Shown piece after piece: positions 1-6,782 of a DNA stretch of 64,000 bases (its first letter is position 1; each line of letters starts with the position of its first letter). The stretch spans positions 143,087 through 207,086 of the forward strand of contig NZ_VMNX01000001.1 of NCBI RefSeq assembly GCF_009377235.1, in the 5' to 3' direction. Origin of the DNA: Streptomyces acidicola. GTDB taxonomy: Bacteria; Actinomycetota; Actinomycetes; Streptomycetales; Streptomycetaceae. Made by a program: the position numbers and the translations under genes. The notes beneath the pieces were generated by a model. That model did not search any database and was not told the DNA's origin. It worked only from the letters and a program-made list of their open reading frames with translations.

Positions 1-1
1 C

Positions 2-667
2 TTCGGGGCCAGCCGCGCCACCGTGCGTAAGGGAGTGGCTGTGCTGGCGACGGAAGGGCTCGTTACGACCAGCCAGGGAAAGGCATCCATCGTCCGGGAG
101 CGCCCCAGCGTGAGTCTGCGGCAGACGGGCAGTATCTATCGGGCACGCCGTGCGACCGGGGAAGCGAACTTCAACGCTGAGGCCCGAGCTCAGGGGCAGC
201 GCGTCCATCAAGAGATTCGCGAGGTGGTCGAAGCGCCCGCCCCGGAGGTGATCGCCGAACGCTTTCGGCTAGCGCCAGGGGCACCCGTCGTCGTTCGACG
301 GCTACTCTTCGTCGCAGAGAGCAAGGACGGGGGGGCTGACACGCCCTTGCAGTTGTGTGACGGCTACTACGATGCGGCCGTTGCGAGGGAGACGCGGCTG
401 GCGGAGGCGCGCCTGATTAAGGGGGGTGCCAACGCCCTCATTGAGGACCCTGACGGCCCCATAGGGCGTCGCATCACGCAATTCATCGAAGACCTCGACA
501 TCCGCATGCCCTACCCGCACGAGATCGAGCAGCTCAACATCCCCGTGGGTGTGCCCGTCGCCCGCGTGATCCGCACCGCCTACGACTCCGCCGGGGACGT
601 ACTCGAAGTCCTCGACTCCATCGTTCCGTGTGATCGACACGTCTTCCGATACGTGATCGATGTGTAA
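2..667 (+). CDS. GntR-family regulator with UTRA domain (5' end outside window)
   Basis: The reading frame is open to the window edge, so this is the C-terminal 221 residues of a longer protein. The first residues (FGASRATVRKGVAVLATEGL) are the recognition helix and start of the wing of a GntR winged helix. The rest fits a UTRA ligand-binding domain ending in DRHVFRYVIDV. The GTG at 23 falls inside the helix-turn-helix and is not a real start. Gene order (regulator, then excisionase-like gene, spd and tra genes) resembles Streptomyces AICEs and plasmids, where a GntR protein (KorSA/KorA type) represses transfer genes. That role is inferred from context. A strong terminator follows at once. 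Confidence 0.85.
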   Translation, partial: FGASRATVRKGVAVLATEGLVTTSQGKASIVRERPSVSLRQTGSIYRARRATGEANFNAEARAQGQRVHQEIREVVEAPAPEVIAERFRLAPGAPVVVRRLLFVAESKDGGADTPLQLCDGYYDAAVARETRLAEARLIKGGANALIEDPDGPIGRRITQFIEDLDIRMPYPHEIEQLNIPVGVPVARVIRTAYDSAGDVLEVLDSIVPCDRHVFRYVIDV

Positions 668-685
668 GCGGCGTTACTCCAGCTG

Positions 686-718
686 AGCCCCCAACTGCCT
701 AGCAGCTGGGGGCTTTTT
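686..718 (+). terminator. Rho-independent terminator after GntR gene
   Basis: Two 13-base arms (686-698 and 702-714) pair with one mismatch around a three-base loop and run into TTTTT. It lies 19 bases after the regulator stop codon and should isolate it from the small-gene operon downstream. Confidence 0.9.
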
Positions 719-743
719 GCTGCCCTTGTACTTGTCGCAGCAC

Positions 744-772
744 TTGCATACCCAAGCTGTAGCGGCTACGGT
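744..772 (+). promoter_or_regulatory. Candidate promoter with overlapping palindrome
   Basis: TTGCAT (744-749) and TACGGT (767-772) are spaced by 17 bases. An 11-base palindrome, GTAGCGGCTAC (759-769), overlaps the -10 element. It lies between the terminator of the GntR gene and the first gene of the next operon, where an autoregulated repressor operator would be expected. This was assigned by eye only. Confidence 0.4.
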
Positions 773-845
773 CTCACTAGTCGCAACATGGATATCCAAG
801 ATGCGGCAACCCAGTCCTGACCTGCCCAAATGACCGGAGGCCTCT

Positions 846-1166
846 GTGCCCACGCCCAACGACGAACTCGCCGAAGAGCTCGCCCAGTTGCAGGGCGCGC
901 TCAAGCCGGCAGAGGTCGCCGAGTACCTGGAAGTCCACCCCGCGACCGTCTACCGCCTGATCGCTAGCGGGCAGTTGCGCACCATTCGGATCGGGAGCGG
1001 CCGGAAGCGCCGCACCGGTCTCAAGGTGCCGCAGTCCGCCGTCGTCGAGTACCTGCGCAGCTCCCAGCCGTTCAAGCCGGGGGACGGTGCGACCGGCGCT
1101 CTACGAATCCCCGAGTCCGTCCTGAACTCGACGGACACCCTTTCGTCCGCCACGGAGGTGGCCTGA
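846..1166 (+). CDS. Excisionase-like helix-turn-helix DNA-binding protein
   Basis: This 106-aa protein has one MerR/Xis-type winged HTH at residues 18-70 (LKPAEVAEYLEVHPATVYRL, then an IRIGSGRKRRTGLKVP wing). The GTG start is preceded by CCGGAGG. Such proteins act as excisionases or recombination directionality factors, or as small regulators, in actinomycete elements. It is the first gene after the candidate promoter, and its stop overlaps the next start (TGATG). An integrase partner is not in the window, so the Xis role is inferred. Confidence 0.7.
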   Translation: MPTPNDELAEELAQLQGALKPAEVAEYLEVHPATVYRLIASGQLRTIRIGSGRKRRTGLKVPQSAVVEYLRSSQPFKPGDGATGALRIPESVLNSTDTLSSATEVA

Positions 1167-1372
1167 TGAGCACCACCGCAACCCCCGCCCTCACCCCGGG
1201 CGACATCTATGTGGCTGCTGCCCGCGCCGACCATCTCGCACGCTGCGTCTCTTGCCGGGAGATTGCCGACGCGGTCGAGGCTGCGGCCGTCGAGAACGGT
1301 GAGTCGATGCAGCGCCGTGACCGCATCCAGCTCGGCTTCCGCGTCGCGCGCTCCGGGGCGGTGACGGCATGA
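1166..1372 (+). CDS. Small hypothetical protein
   Basis: A 68-aa protein starts on the A of the preceding TGA (TGATG coupling). It is mostly helical with one CxxC (RCVSCRE). No family is recognised. Tight coupling on both sides argues that it is a real member of the small-gene operon. Confidence 0.65.
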   Translation: MSTTATPALTPGDIYVAAARADHLARCVSCREIADAVEAAAVENGESMQRRDRIQLGFRVARSGAVTA

Positions 1373-1647
1373 CCGCCCCCACCCCCACCGCTCCGCTGCC
1401 GCCGGCTGCGCTGGATGCGATGGACCACTTGGAGCTGCGGCTCCGCTTCCCGAAGTCTGTCGTCGATGCGGTCGTCGTGTACGAGACCGCGGCTCTGCGT
1501 GCCGCTGATTTGGCTGCGAAGGCTGCGACCGGCAAGGGTCTGCCTGCGCTGGATGTGCGGTCGTGGGAGTTCGCCGAGGATCTGATGGCCGCCGCGAAGG
1601 CGACGCTGGTCGAGGCCGGCCGCCTGGACCTGATTGGCGGTGCGTGA
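1369..1647 (+). CDS. Small hypothetical protein
   Basis: A 92-aa protein with an ATGA overlap to the previous gene. It has a Pro/Thr-rich N-terminus, then an Ala-rich helical body with acidic and basic patches. No membrane segment or known motif was seen. Function unknown. Confidence 0.65.
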   Translation: MTAPTPTAPLPPAALDAMDHLELRLRFPKSVVDAVVVYETAALRAADLAAKAATGKGLPALDVRSWEFAEDLMAAAKATLVEAGRLDLIGGA

Positions 1648-2030
1648 TGACTGTGCCGTCCCGTCTGCTTGACTCGGCCGCCGAGCAGGTCCGCGCCTTC
1701 AATCACGTGTCGCGGGACACGGGCGACGAGTGGCGTTTCCCGTCGCACTCCTACGATGCGCTCGGCAACCTCGCCCACTTGGTGCGGATGCTGGGTCAGG
1801 CGATCGAGCAGGCCACGTTCCCAGCGGAGCGCACTCATCGGGCTGGCCGGCTCATCATCGACGGCGGGTTGGACGCTGACGAGCAGGTGCGGCGTATGCG
1901 GAATGCGCTCGCCGCCGCTAGCACGCACGCCACCGACCTTGCTGCTGCCCTCGACCGTATGCACTCGGCGACGTCGCCGATGGCTGTCGACACGACCGGT
2001 CTGGTCGGCTTCGAAGACGGGGAGGCATGA
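1647..2030 (+). CDS. Hypothetical helical protein
   Basis: A 127-aa protein. The ATG at 1647 shares its A with the stop of the upstream gene (TGATG), so this start is preferred over an in-frame GTG at 1563 that would overlap that gene by 85 bases. The protein is helical (AEQVRAFNHVSRDTGDEWRF). Function unknown. Confidence 0.65.
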   Translation: MTVPSRLLDSAAEQVRAFNHVSRDTGDEWRFPSHSYDALGNLAHLVRMLGQAIEQATFPAERTHRAGRLIIDGGLDADEQVRRMRNALAAASTHATDLAAALDRMHSATSPMAVDTTGLVGFEDGEA

Positions 2031-2206
2031 TGGCCGCCCGCATTGTGCACGCCGAGTTCCCGGCGTCTCACCCCCGTGGTTCGTGGCCGGCGGAGGAGGA
2101 GGCGCAGCGCCTCCGCCAGTCCGGTACCCCGGCCGAGGTCCGCATGGATCTGCGAACCGACCGCTTCCTGGTCGTCTCGAAGTCCGAGGGCGGTGAGCAG
2201 TCGTGA
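2030..2206 (+). CDS. Very small hypothetical protein (58 aa)
   Basis: It starts at ATG 2030, sharing one base with the preceding TGA, and encodes 58 residues beginning MAARIVHAEFP. The stop overlaps the next GTG. The unbroken chain of one- to four-base overlaps supports translation. The product is Glu/Arg-rich and of unknown function. Confidence 0.55.
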   Translation: MAARIVHAEFPASHPRGSWPAEEEAQRLRQSGTPAEVRMDLRTDRFLVVSKSEGGEQS

Positions 2207-2331
2207 CGGAGCAGGAAGCCGCGGACGCCTTGGCCGCCCAGCGGATCGCGGAGGCTCTGGCCGCCGCGGAGGCTGCTGAGCGTGCCGCTGCCGAGGCCGC
2301 GCGTCTGGCCGCTGCCCAGCAGCAGAAGTAA
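2203..2331 (+). CDS. Very small Ala/Glu-rich helical peptide (42 aa)
   Basis: GTG at 2203 overlaps the previous stop (GTGA). The 42 residues are an Ala/Glu/Arg repeat-like amphipathic helix ending AAAQQQK. It could be a single coiled-coil strand. Function unknown, and it is the last coupled member of this mini-operon. Confidence 0.45.
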   Translation: MTEQEAADALAAQRIAEALAAAEAAERAAAEAARLAAAQQQK

Positions 2332-2431
2332 CCCCTCAAGCCGCCGCGGCTGGCGGACCTCCTTTCCCCCCCGTCCTGTCAGCCGCGGCACCCCATCCCT
2401 ATCCCGTACTTCCTGAAAGGGCTCATGAGCC

Positions 2432-2668
2432 ATGTCTCCGTACCTGTTGTCTGCCGATCTGGGTGTTACCGAGCTGGGCCAGCGAGCCCGCGCCACCACG
2501 ACGGTCGCCGAGGCCACCGTCCTCAGCATCACCGATCTGTTCGCCGCGTTCGCCGAGGCCCGCGCGGCGGGCGACCAGGCCCGCATGGATGCGATCCGCG
2601 CCGCCGCCGCGCTCGACCCCGCTCTGGCGGCCGAGCTGGACGGCTTCGACTACGAGGCCGCTGCCTGA
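2432..2668 (+). CDS. Small hypothetical protein
   Basis: A 78-aa protein beginning MSPYLLSADLGVTELGQRAR, with GAAAGGG upstream. It is helical, Ala-rich and acidic (DLFAAFAEARAAGDQARMD). It is coupled by TGATG to the RapZ-like gene, so the two are probably co-translated. Confidence 0.6.
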   Translation: MSPYLLSADLGVTELGQRARATTTVAEATVLSITDLFAAFAEARAAGDQARMDAIRAAAALDPALAAELDGFDYEAAA

Positions 2669-3048
2669 TGGCCACGGTGGAGATCGTCAGCTTCGGCTTC
2701 GGCCATGCGGGCGCCCCGGCCGCGCATCTGGTGCTGGATCTGCGCGAGCACTTCCGGGACCCGCACGTGGACCCGCGGATGCGCGAGCTGACCGGGTTCG
2801 ACCGGCTGGTGCGGCGCACGGTTCTCCACACCAGCGGTGTGCGGCGGCTCCTGCGGGCGTCGACCCGGCAGGTGCAGGCGTTCGTGGCGGGCCCGTCGGG
2901 CGGGCGGATCGTGGTCGCCCCGGGTTGTGCGGGCGGCAGGCACAGGTCGGTTGTGGTGGCCGAGCAGCTGGCCCGCCGGCTCCGCCGCCGCGGCCACGAG
3001 GTGACCGTCGAGCATCGCGACATCCGCCTGCCGGTCATCGACCGGTAG
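2668..3048 (+). CDS. RapZ C-terminal-domain-like protein
   Basis: A 126-aa protein that matches only the C-terminal half of RapZ (YvcJ/YhbJ). It has an N-terminal SFGFGHAGAPAAHLVLDLRE segment and the signature GCAGGRHRSVVVAEQLARRL, the GCTGGxHRSV-type motif of that family. The N-terminal P-loop ATPase half is absent. In Enterobacteria the C-terminal domain binds small RNAs. In actinomycete elements such single-domain proteins have no established role. It is coupled to the preceding 78-aa gene. Confidence 0.75.
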   Translation: MATVEIVSFGFGHAGAPAAHLVLDLREHFRDPHVDPRMRELTGFDRLVRRTVLHTSGVRRLLRASTRQVQAFVAGPSGGRIVVAPGCAGGRHRSVVVAEQLARRLRRRGHEVTVEHRDIRLPVIDR

Positions 3049-3198
3049 CCACCGAGCCGCCGCTCCCTCGCGCATCCGTCTCCCCCACGGCCGCGAGGGA
3101 GCGGCACCCAGCCCCGGCCAGGCCGAACACGGGCCACGCCTCACCAGCAGACCGGGGCGCTGCACCACCAACTCAACCTTCGAACTGAGGAGTACTGC

Positions 3199-3387
3199 AT
3201 GGCTTCCGAGCGCCACTTCCGCCCGGCCGGCTACTACAGCACCGACCAGCTGAGGCAGCAGATCGGCGAGGACATCGCCGACTTTCACGGTGCCGGGCAC
3301 GGCGATTCCGTCGACAGCCTGCTCGACGAGCTGAACCAGGTCAACAACGGCACCTGGAAGCCCAACCATCCGATCAACGGCCGTTGA
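3199..3387 (+). CDS. Small hypothetical protein
   Basis: A 62-aa soluble acidic protein (MASERHFRPAGYYSTDQLRQ) with a GAGGAG ribosome binding site. It ends in WKPNHPINGR. No motif is recognised. Confidence 0.55.
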   Translation: MASERHFRPAGYYSTDQLRQQIGEDIADFHGAGHGDSVDSLLDELNQVNNGTWKPNHPINGR

Positions 3388-3424
3388 CCGGCTGTCCGCC
3401 TACCCGACCCGAGAGGACCGTCTG

Positions 3425-3628
3425 ATGGCCGCCATGGACTCGCCGTTCTCCCCGCCGGTGCGAGCTGCAGCTGACGCTGCGCTGGCTGCGCTGGGTGATG
3501 GCCGTACCGGCGATGCCGCCCAGCTGCTGACCGCGGTGGCCCAGGAGGGCACGTGGCGGGACGCCGTGATGGCCGCCGAGATCGTGCTCGCCGCCCACCA
3601 CACCAACAACCACAAGCCGGCCGCCTGA
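3425..3628 (+). CDS. Small hypothetical protein
   Basis: A 67-aa Ala-rich helical protein preceded by GAGAGG. It begins MAAMDSPFSPPVRAAADAAL and ends HHTNNHKPAA. No family is recognised. Confidence 0.5.
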   Translation: MAAMDSPFSPPVRAAADAALAALGDGRTGDAAQLLTAVAQEGTWRDAVMAAEIVLAAHHTNNHKPAA

Positions 3629-3727
3629 GCGGCTGCCCGCCTCGCCCGTCTCGCACGGACGAGGCCGAGGGGAACCGCAGTCAGCGGCATCCAACCTGAT
3701 CACCCACTGACCTGAGAGGAGTCCGTC

Positions 3728-4252
3728 ATGCGCAGCAGCCTGCACCGGGTCGGCCGCCAGTATGCGGCCACCATCGACCGCATCAACGCCGCCGCTGGCG
3801 CTGCTGTGGATCTCGTCGAGGCGCAGCTGCGTGGCTGCGTGGGCTCGGTCGAGCTCGCGGTGTCGAGTGAGTCCGGCATGTGGGAGCTCGTCGCCGACGC
3901 CCACCGGCCGATGTTCGGGCGGCAGGACCCGAAGGTGTGGCGGTACGAGCGCAATGCCTTTGGCACCACCACGATCACCCGGTCCGGGGTGTTGGTCGTC
4001 ATCAATGCGCAGGCCTGCCGCGGGCGGGATGCCGAGGTCGACAAGACGCTGCTGCACGAGTTCACGCACGCCGTGCAGTTCAACCGGTCGGGCGCACGCG
4101 ATCTGATCATGCGGAGTCTCGCCAACAACTACGGCATCCAGCCCATGACCCGCGCCGAGGCCAAGGCCGCGAACAAGCGTGTCGACGCCGACGAGCGCGA
4201 AGCCGCCCACATGGAACGCCACCACCCCCTGCTCGCCCAGAACATCACCTGA
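3728..4252 (+). CDS. HExxH putative zinc metallopeptidase-like protein
   Basis: A 174-aa protein with LLHEFTHAVQFN at about residues 116-127, an HExxH zinc-binding helix. A nearby downstream glutamate could be the third ligand. There is no signal peptide or membrane helix. The N-terminal half contains WELVADAHRPMFG. RBS is GAGAGGAG. A second, unrelated HExxH gene follows 15 bases later, and then the spdB-like gene. Peptidase activity is inferred from the motif alone. Confidence 0.6.
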   Translation: MRSSLHRVGRQYAATIDRINAAAGAAVDLVEAQLRGCVGSVELAVSSESGMWELVADAHRPMFGRQDPKVWRYERNAFGTTTITRSGVLVVINAQACRGRDAEVDKTLLHEFTHAVQFNRSGARDLIMRSLANNYGIQPMTRAEAKAANKRVDADEREAAHMERHHPLLAQNIT

Positions 4253-4267
4253 AAGGACTGATCCACC

Positions 4268-4909
4268 GTGACCGCCGCCCCGGCCAACATCGCCCCCTGG
4301 CACACCAACGTGTACGTGGACGGCGTCGCGTACCCCACCCGCCACTACGCCCTCCTCGACGAGGACGACGACGGCACCGAAACCGTCCTCGGCTTGAAGC
4401 CCGACGAACTGCACTACATCCGCGCCATCCACGAGGCCGCCCACGCCGTCACCGCGATCGCCGGAGGCGCGCACCTCCACCACGCCCAAATCGAGACCCT
4501 CGACAGTGCCACCGACAACGGAGGCGTCACCGAGGCCTGCGGCCTGGACGACGGCAACCTCTACGCCGTCTTCAGCGGGGCCGGGGAACGGGCCAACGAC
4601 CGCTGGCTGCGCGAAGCCGGCCTGTGGACGCCGCGGCTGGCCGTCGCTGTCGAGTCCGGAGCCCGCAGCGATCGCGCCAGTTTCCTGGAGGTCAACCCGC
4701 ACGTGGGCTTCGGTGACCGAGAGGTCGACTACCGCGTCGTTCACGACCTTGCCGACCAGGTCATCGACCGCCACTGGCGAGAGATCAACGTCGTCGCTGA
4801 CGCCCTCGTACAGCAGATCCGCCTGGACGGCGACGACATCGCCGGCCTGATCCGCATCCCCAACGGCCCGCACCGGGCCCGTAACACGGAAGGGAACGAA
4901 GCACCGTGA
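4268..4909 (+). CDS. HExxH (peptidase M41-like) protein
   Basis: A 213-aa protein with IRAIHEAAHAVTAIAGGAHL at about residues 53-72. This matches the HEAGHA zinc helix of FtsH-type M41 peptidases without any AAA domain. RBS is GAAAGGA before a GTG start. Its stop overlaps the ATG-containing start of the spdB-like gene (GTGA), so it is translationally linked to the transfer genes. Catalytic activity is unproven. Confidence 0.6.
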   Translation: MTAAPANIAPWHTNVYVDGVAYPTRHYALLDEDDDGTETVLGLKPDELHYIRAIHEAAHAVTAIAGGAHLHHAQIETLDSATDNGGVTEACGLDDGNLYAVFSGAGERANDRWLREAGLWTPRLAVAVESGARSDRASFLEVNPHVGFGDREVDYRVVHDLADQVIDRHWREINVVADALVQQIRLDGDDIAGLIRIPNGPHRARNTEGNEAP

Positions 4910-6225
4910 CCGCCACATCCGTCGAGAAGGTCAACGGCGCATCGCTGGCCCAGCCCGAGCGCGGCTTTGACGCCGTCGCCCTGGCCGAGGCGGAGGCGAT
5001 CCGGACACGCGCGGAAGCCGAAGCCGCTGCCCTCCGCACCGAAGCGGCCGGCAAGGCCGAGGCCGAGAAGGTCAGGGCCGTCGAGGAAGCTGAGAAGCTG
5101 CGGCTCGCCAACGAGAAGCAGCGGCTGCGCCTGGAGAAGGACCAGGTCGACCACGACGCCTACGTCGCCAAGAAGGAGGCCGAGGCCGCCAAGTCGCGCG
5201 CCGAGAAGGAGAAGGCCGAGCAGGCCGATGTCGACCAGGCCGCCAGCGAGGAGCAGCGCGCCAAGGAGCAGGAACGCAGCGAGAACCTGTGGAAGTGGGG
5301 GGCCCGCGGTATCTATCTCGTCGGGTTGGTCATCGCCGCGCCCGTGCAGTTCCTCGCCTTCTGGGACAGGGAGCGCCCGTTCCTCGTCGCCGCCCCCGCG
5401 CTGCTGGAGGGCCTGGCGCTCGTTCTCGCCTGCGGTGCCGCATGGGCCGTCGCCCACCGTCGGGACGTCCTCCCGTACCGCATCGGCATCATGGCTGGCG
5501 CGCTGATTGCCGCAGGCATCAACCTGTGGCACGGCATCACTGACCCGGCGATCGGGTTGAACGCCGGCCTGATTGGAACCATCGCCTCGCTGGGCGGGCC
5601 GATCGTGCTCATGGCCTACGAGCACGGCATCGCGCAGAAGGTCGATGGCATCCCGTCGCTGCGGGAGCGTCGAGCCGCTGCCCGAGCCAAGGCCGAAGCG
5701 GATGCAGCCCGCGAGAAGACGCGCAGCGAGAAGCAGGCGGCCGAGGCGAAGGCTGCCGCTGACAAGGCTGCCGCGCAGAAGCGCGCGGAGGAGGAGCAGG
5801 CACGCAAGGACGTCGACCGCAAGGCCAGCCACCCCGACGTGTGGGAGGTCGCCGACGCCCTCCGTGCCGCGCGAGGTTCCGCGTTCGTCACCGAGCAGAT
5901 CTGGGCCGAGTCCTGGCTCCTCGTCACCGGCTGCAAGACCGTCGGTATCCGCGCCGAAATCGAGGCTCAGTCGCGGGCCGCGCAGGCGCACATGCGGACC
6001 GTCACCGAGGCCCCCATCTTCGGTGAGTTGTCGCTGGTCAATTCCCAACGACCCTCGCGCCCCAAGAAGGACCCGAACGCACCCGACGGGCGCCGCAACA
6101 ACGGTGGTACTCCGCCCGTGCGTCGTCCCGGCGACAGCCAGCCGAACAGCCCCCTTGCCCGCACCCAGGCCCGCGCCGAGCGGACCCCCGAGCCCGCCAA
6201 GAACTCCCGCCCGAACGCCAACTAA
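4906..6225 (+). CDS. SpdB-like (DUF2637) plasmid spread membrane protein
   Basis: A 439-aa protein. Residues 25-130 are a highly charged Ala/Glu/Lys coiled coil. Residues about 135-245 hold four membrane helices (for example GIYLVGLVIAAPVQFLAFW), and a second coiled coil spans about 250-305. This layout is that of SpdB/DUF2637 proteins of Streptomyces plasmids and AICEs. Those proteins work with TraB in spreading plasmid DNA through recipient mycelium. It is coupled to the preceding gene by a four-base overlap and lies two genes upstream of the TraB-type translocase. Confidence 0.8.
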   Translation: MTATSVEKVNGASLAQPERGFDAVALAEAEAIRTRAEAEAAALRTEAAGKAEAEKVRAVEEAEKLRLANEKQRLRLEKDQVDHDAYVAKKEAEAAKSRAEKEKAEQADVDQAASEEQRAKEQERSENLWKWGARGIYLVGLVIAAPVQFLAFWDRERPFLVAAPALLEGLALVLACGAAWAVAHRRDVLPYRIGIMAGALIAAGINLWHGITDPAIGLNAGLIGTIASLGGPIVLMAYEHGIAQKVDGIPSLRERRAAARAKAEADAAREKTRSEKQAAEAKAAADKAAAQKRAEEEQARKDVDRKASHPDVWEVADALRAARGSAFVTEQIWAESWLLVTGCKTVGIRAEIEAQSRAAQAHMRTVTEAPIFGELSLVNSQRPSRPKKDPNAPDGRRNNGGTPPVRRPGDSQPNSPLARTQARAERTPEPAKNSRPNAN

Positions 6226-6249
6226 CCCACCCCATTGGAGAGATCAGAA

Positions 6250-6723
6250 ATGAACGCGACCCTTCGCAAGATTGCCGTCTCGGGCGGCGCGGCCGTAGCC
6301 CTCCTCGGAGGCGCCACCGCCACCGCCGTGGCGGCTAGCCCGGAGCACGAGGCGACCGTCATCGCAATCGCCCGTACCGACACCGGACCGGGCAGCGCTG
6401 ACGGCATCACGGGCGACCTCACCCCCAACGGCGGCGTCGGCGCGCCGCTGCAGAACCCCGCCAACGGACAGGTCCCGGCCGGCTACAACCAGCAGATCCA
6501 GACCCAGGCATCCGGTGGCGTCATCGGCGCCGGTGTCGTCGCGATCCTCGTGCTCGGGATCATCGTGGTCGTCCGCATCAAGGGCCGGGACGTCAAGGTC
6601 GGCGACGCCGTCGTCCTCACCCTGTTCGGGATCGCCGTGTCCGGCACTGTCATCGGCGCCCTGGGTGACCAGCTCACCGACTCCGCCATCGGGTCCATCG
6701 GCAGCATGCTCGGCGGCCTCTAG
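6250..6723 (+). CDS. SpdD-like small membrane protein
   Basis: A 157-aa protein. ATG at 6250 follows GGAGAG (6237-6242). The in-frame TTG at 6235 overlaps that site and is rejected. A hydrophobic N-terminus (residues 7-28, ending TAVAAS) looks like a signal peptide. Two further membrane helices lie at about 92-112 (VIGAGVVAILVLGIIVVV) and 119-138. Position between spdB-like and traB-like genes fits the SpdD or Spd small proteins of Streptomyces plasmids. The family match is by layout only. Confidence 0.6.
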   Translation: MNATLRKIAVSGGAAVALLGGATATAVAASPEHEATVIAIARTDTGPGSADGITGDLTPNGGVGAPLQNPANGQVPAGYNQQIQTQASGGVIGAGVVAILVLGIIVVVRIKGRDVKVGDAVVLTLFGIAVSGTVIGALGDQLTDSAIGSIGSMLGGL

Positions 6724-6782
6724 CCCACCTCGCGGGGCCCGCAGATCCGGGCCCCGCACCCACCCCAGGAAGGACACGGCCA

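Noticed and set aside
1191..2339. 382-codon minus-strand frame over the small-gene ladder
   Set aside because: The plus-strand genes are linked by one- to four-base overlaps, which would not arise by chance. The antisense product is Arg/Ser/Ala low-complexity.
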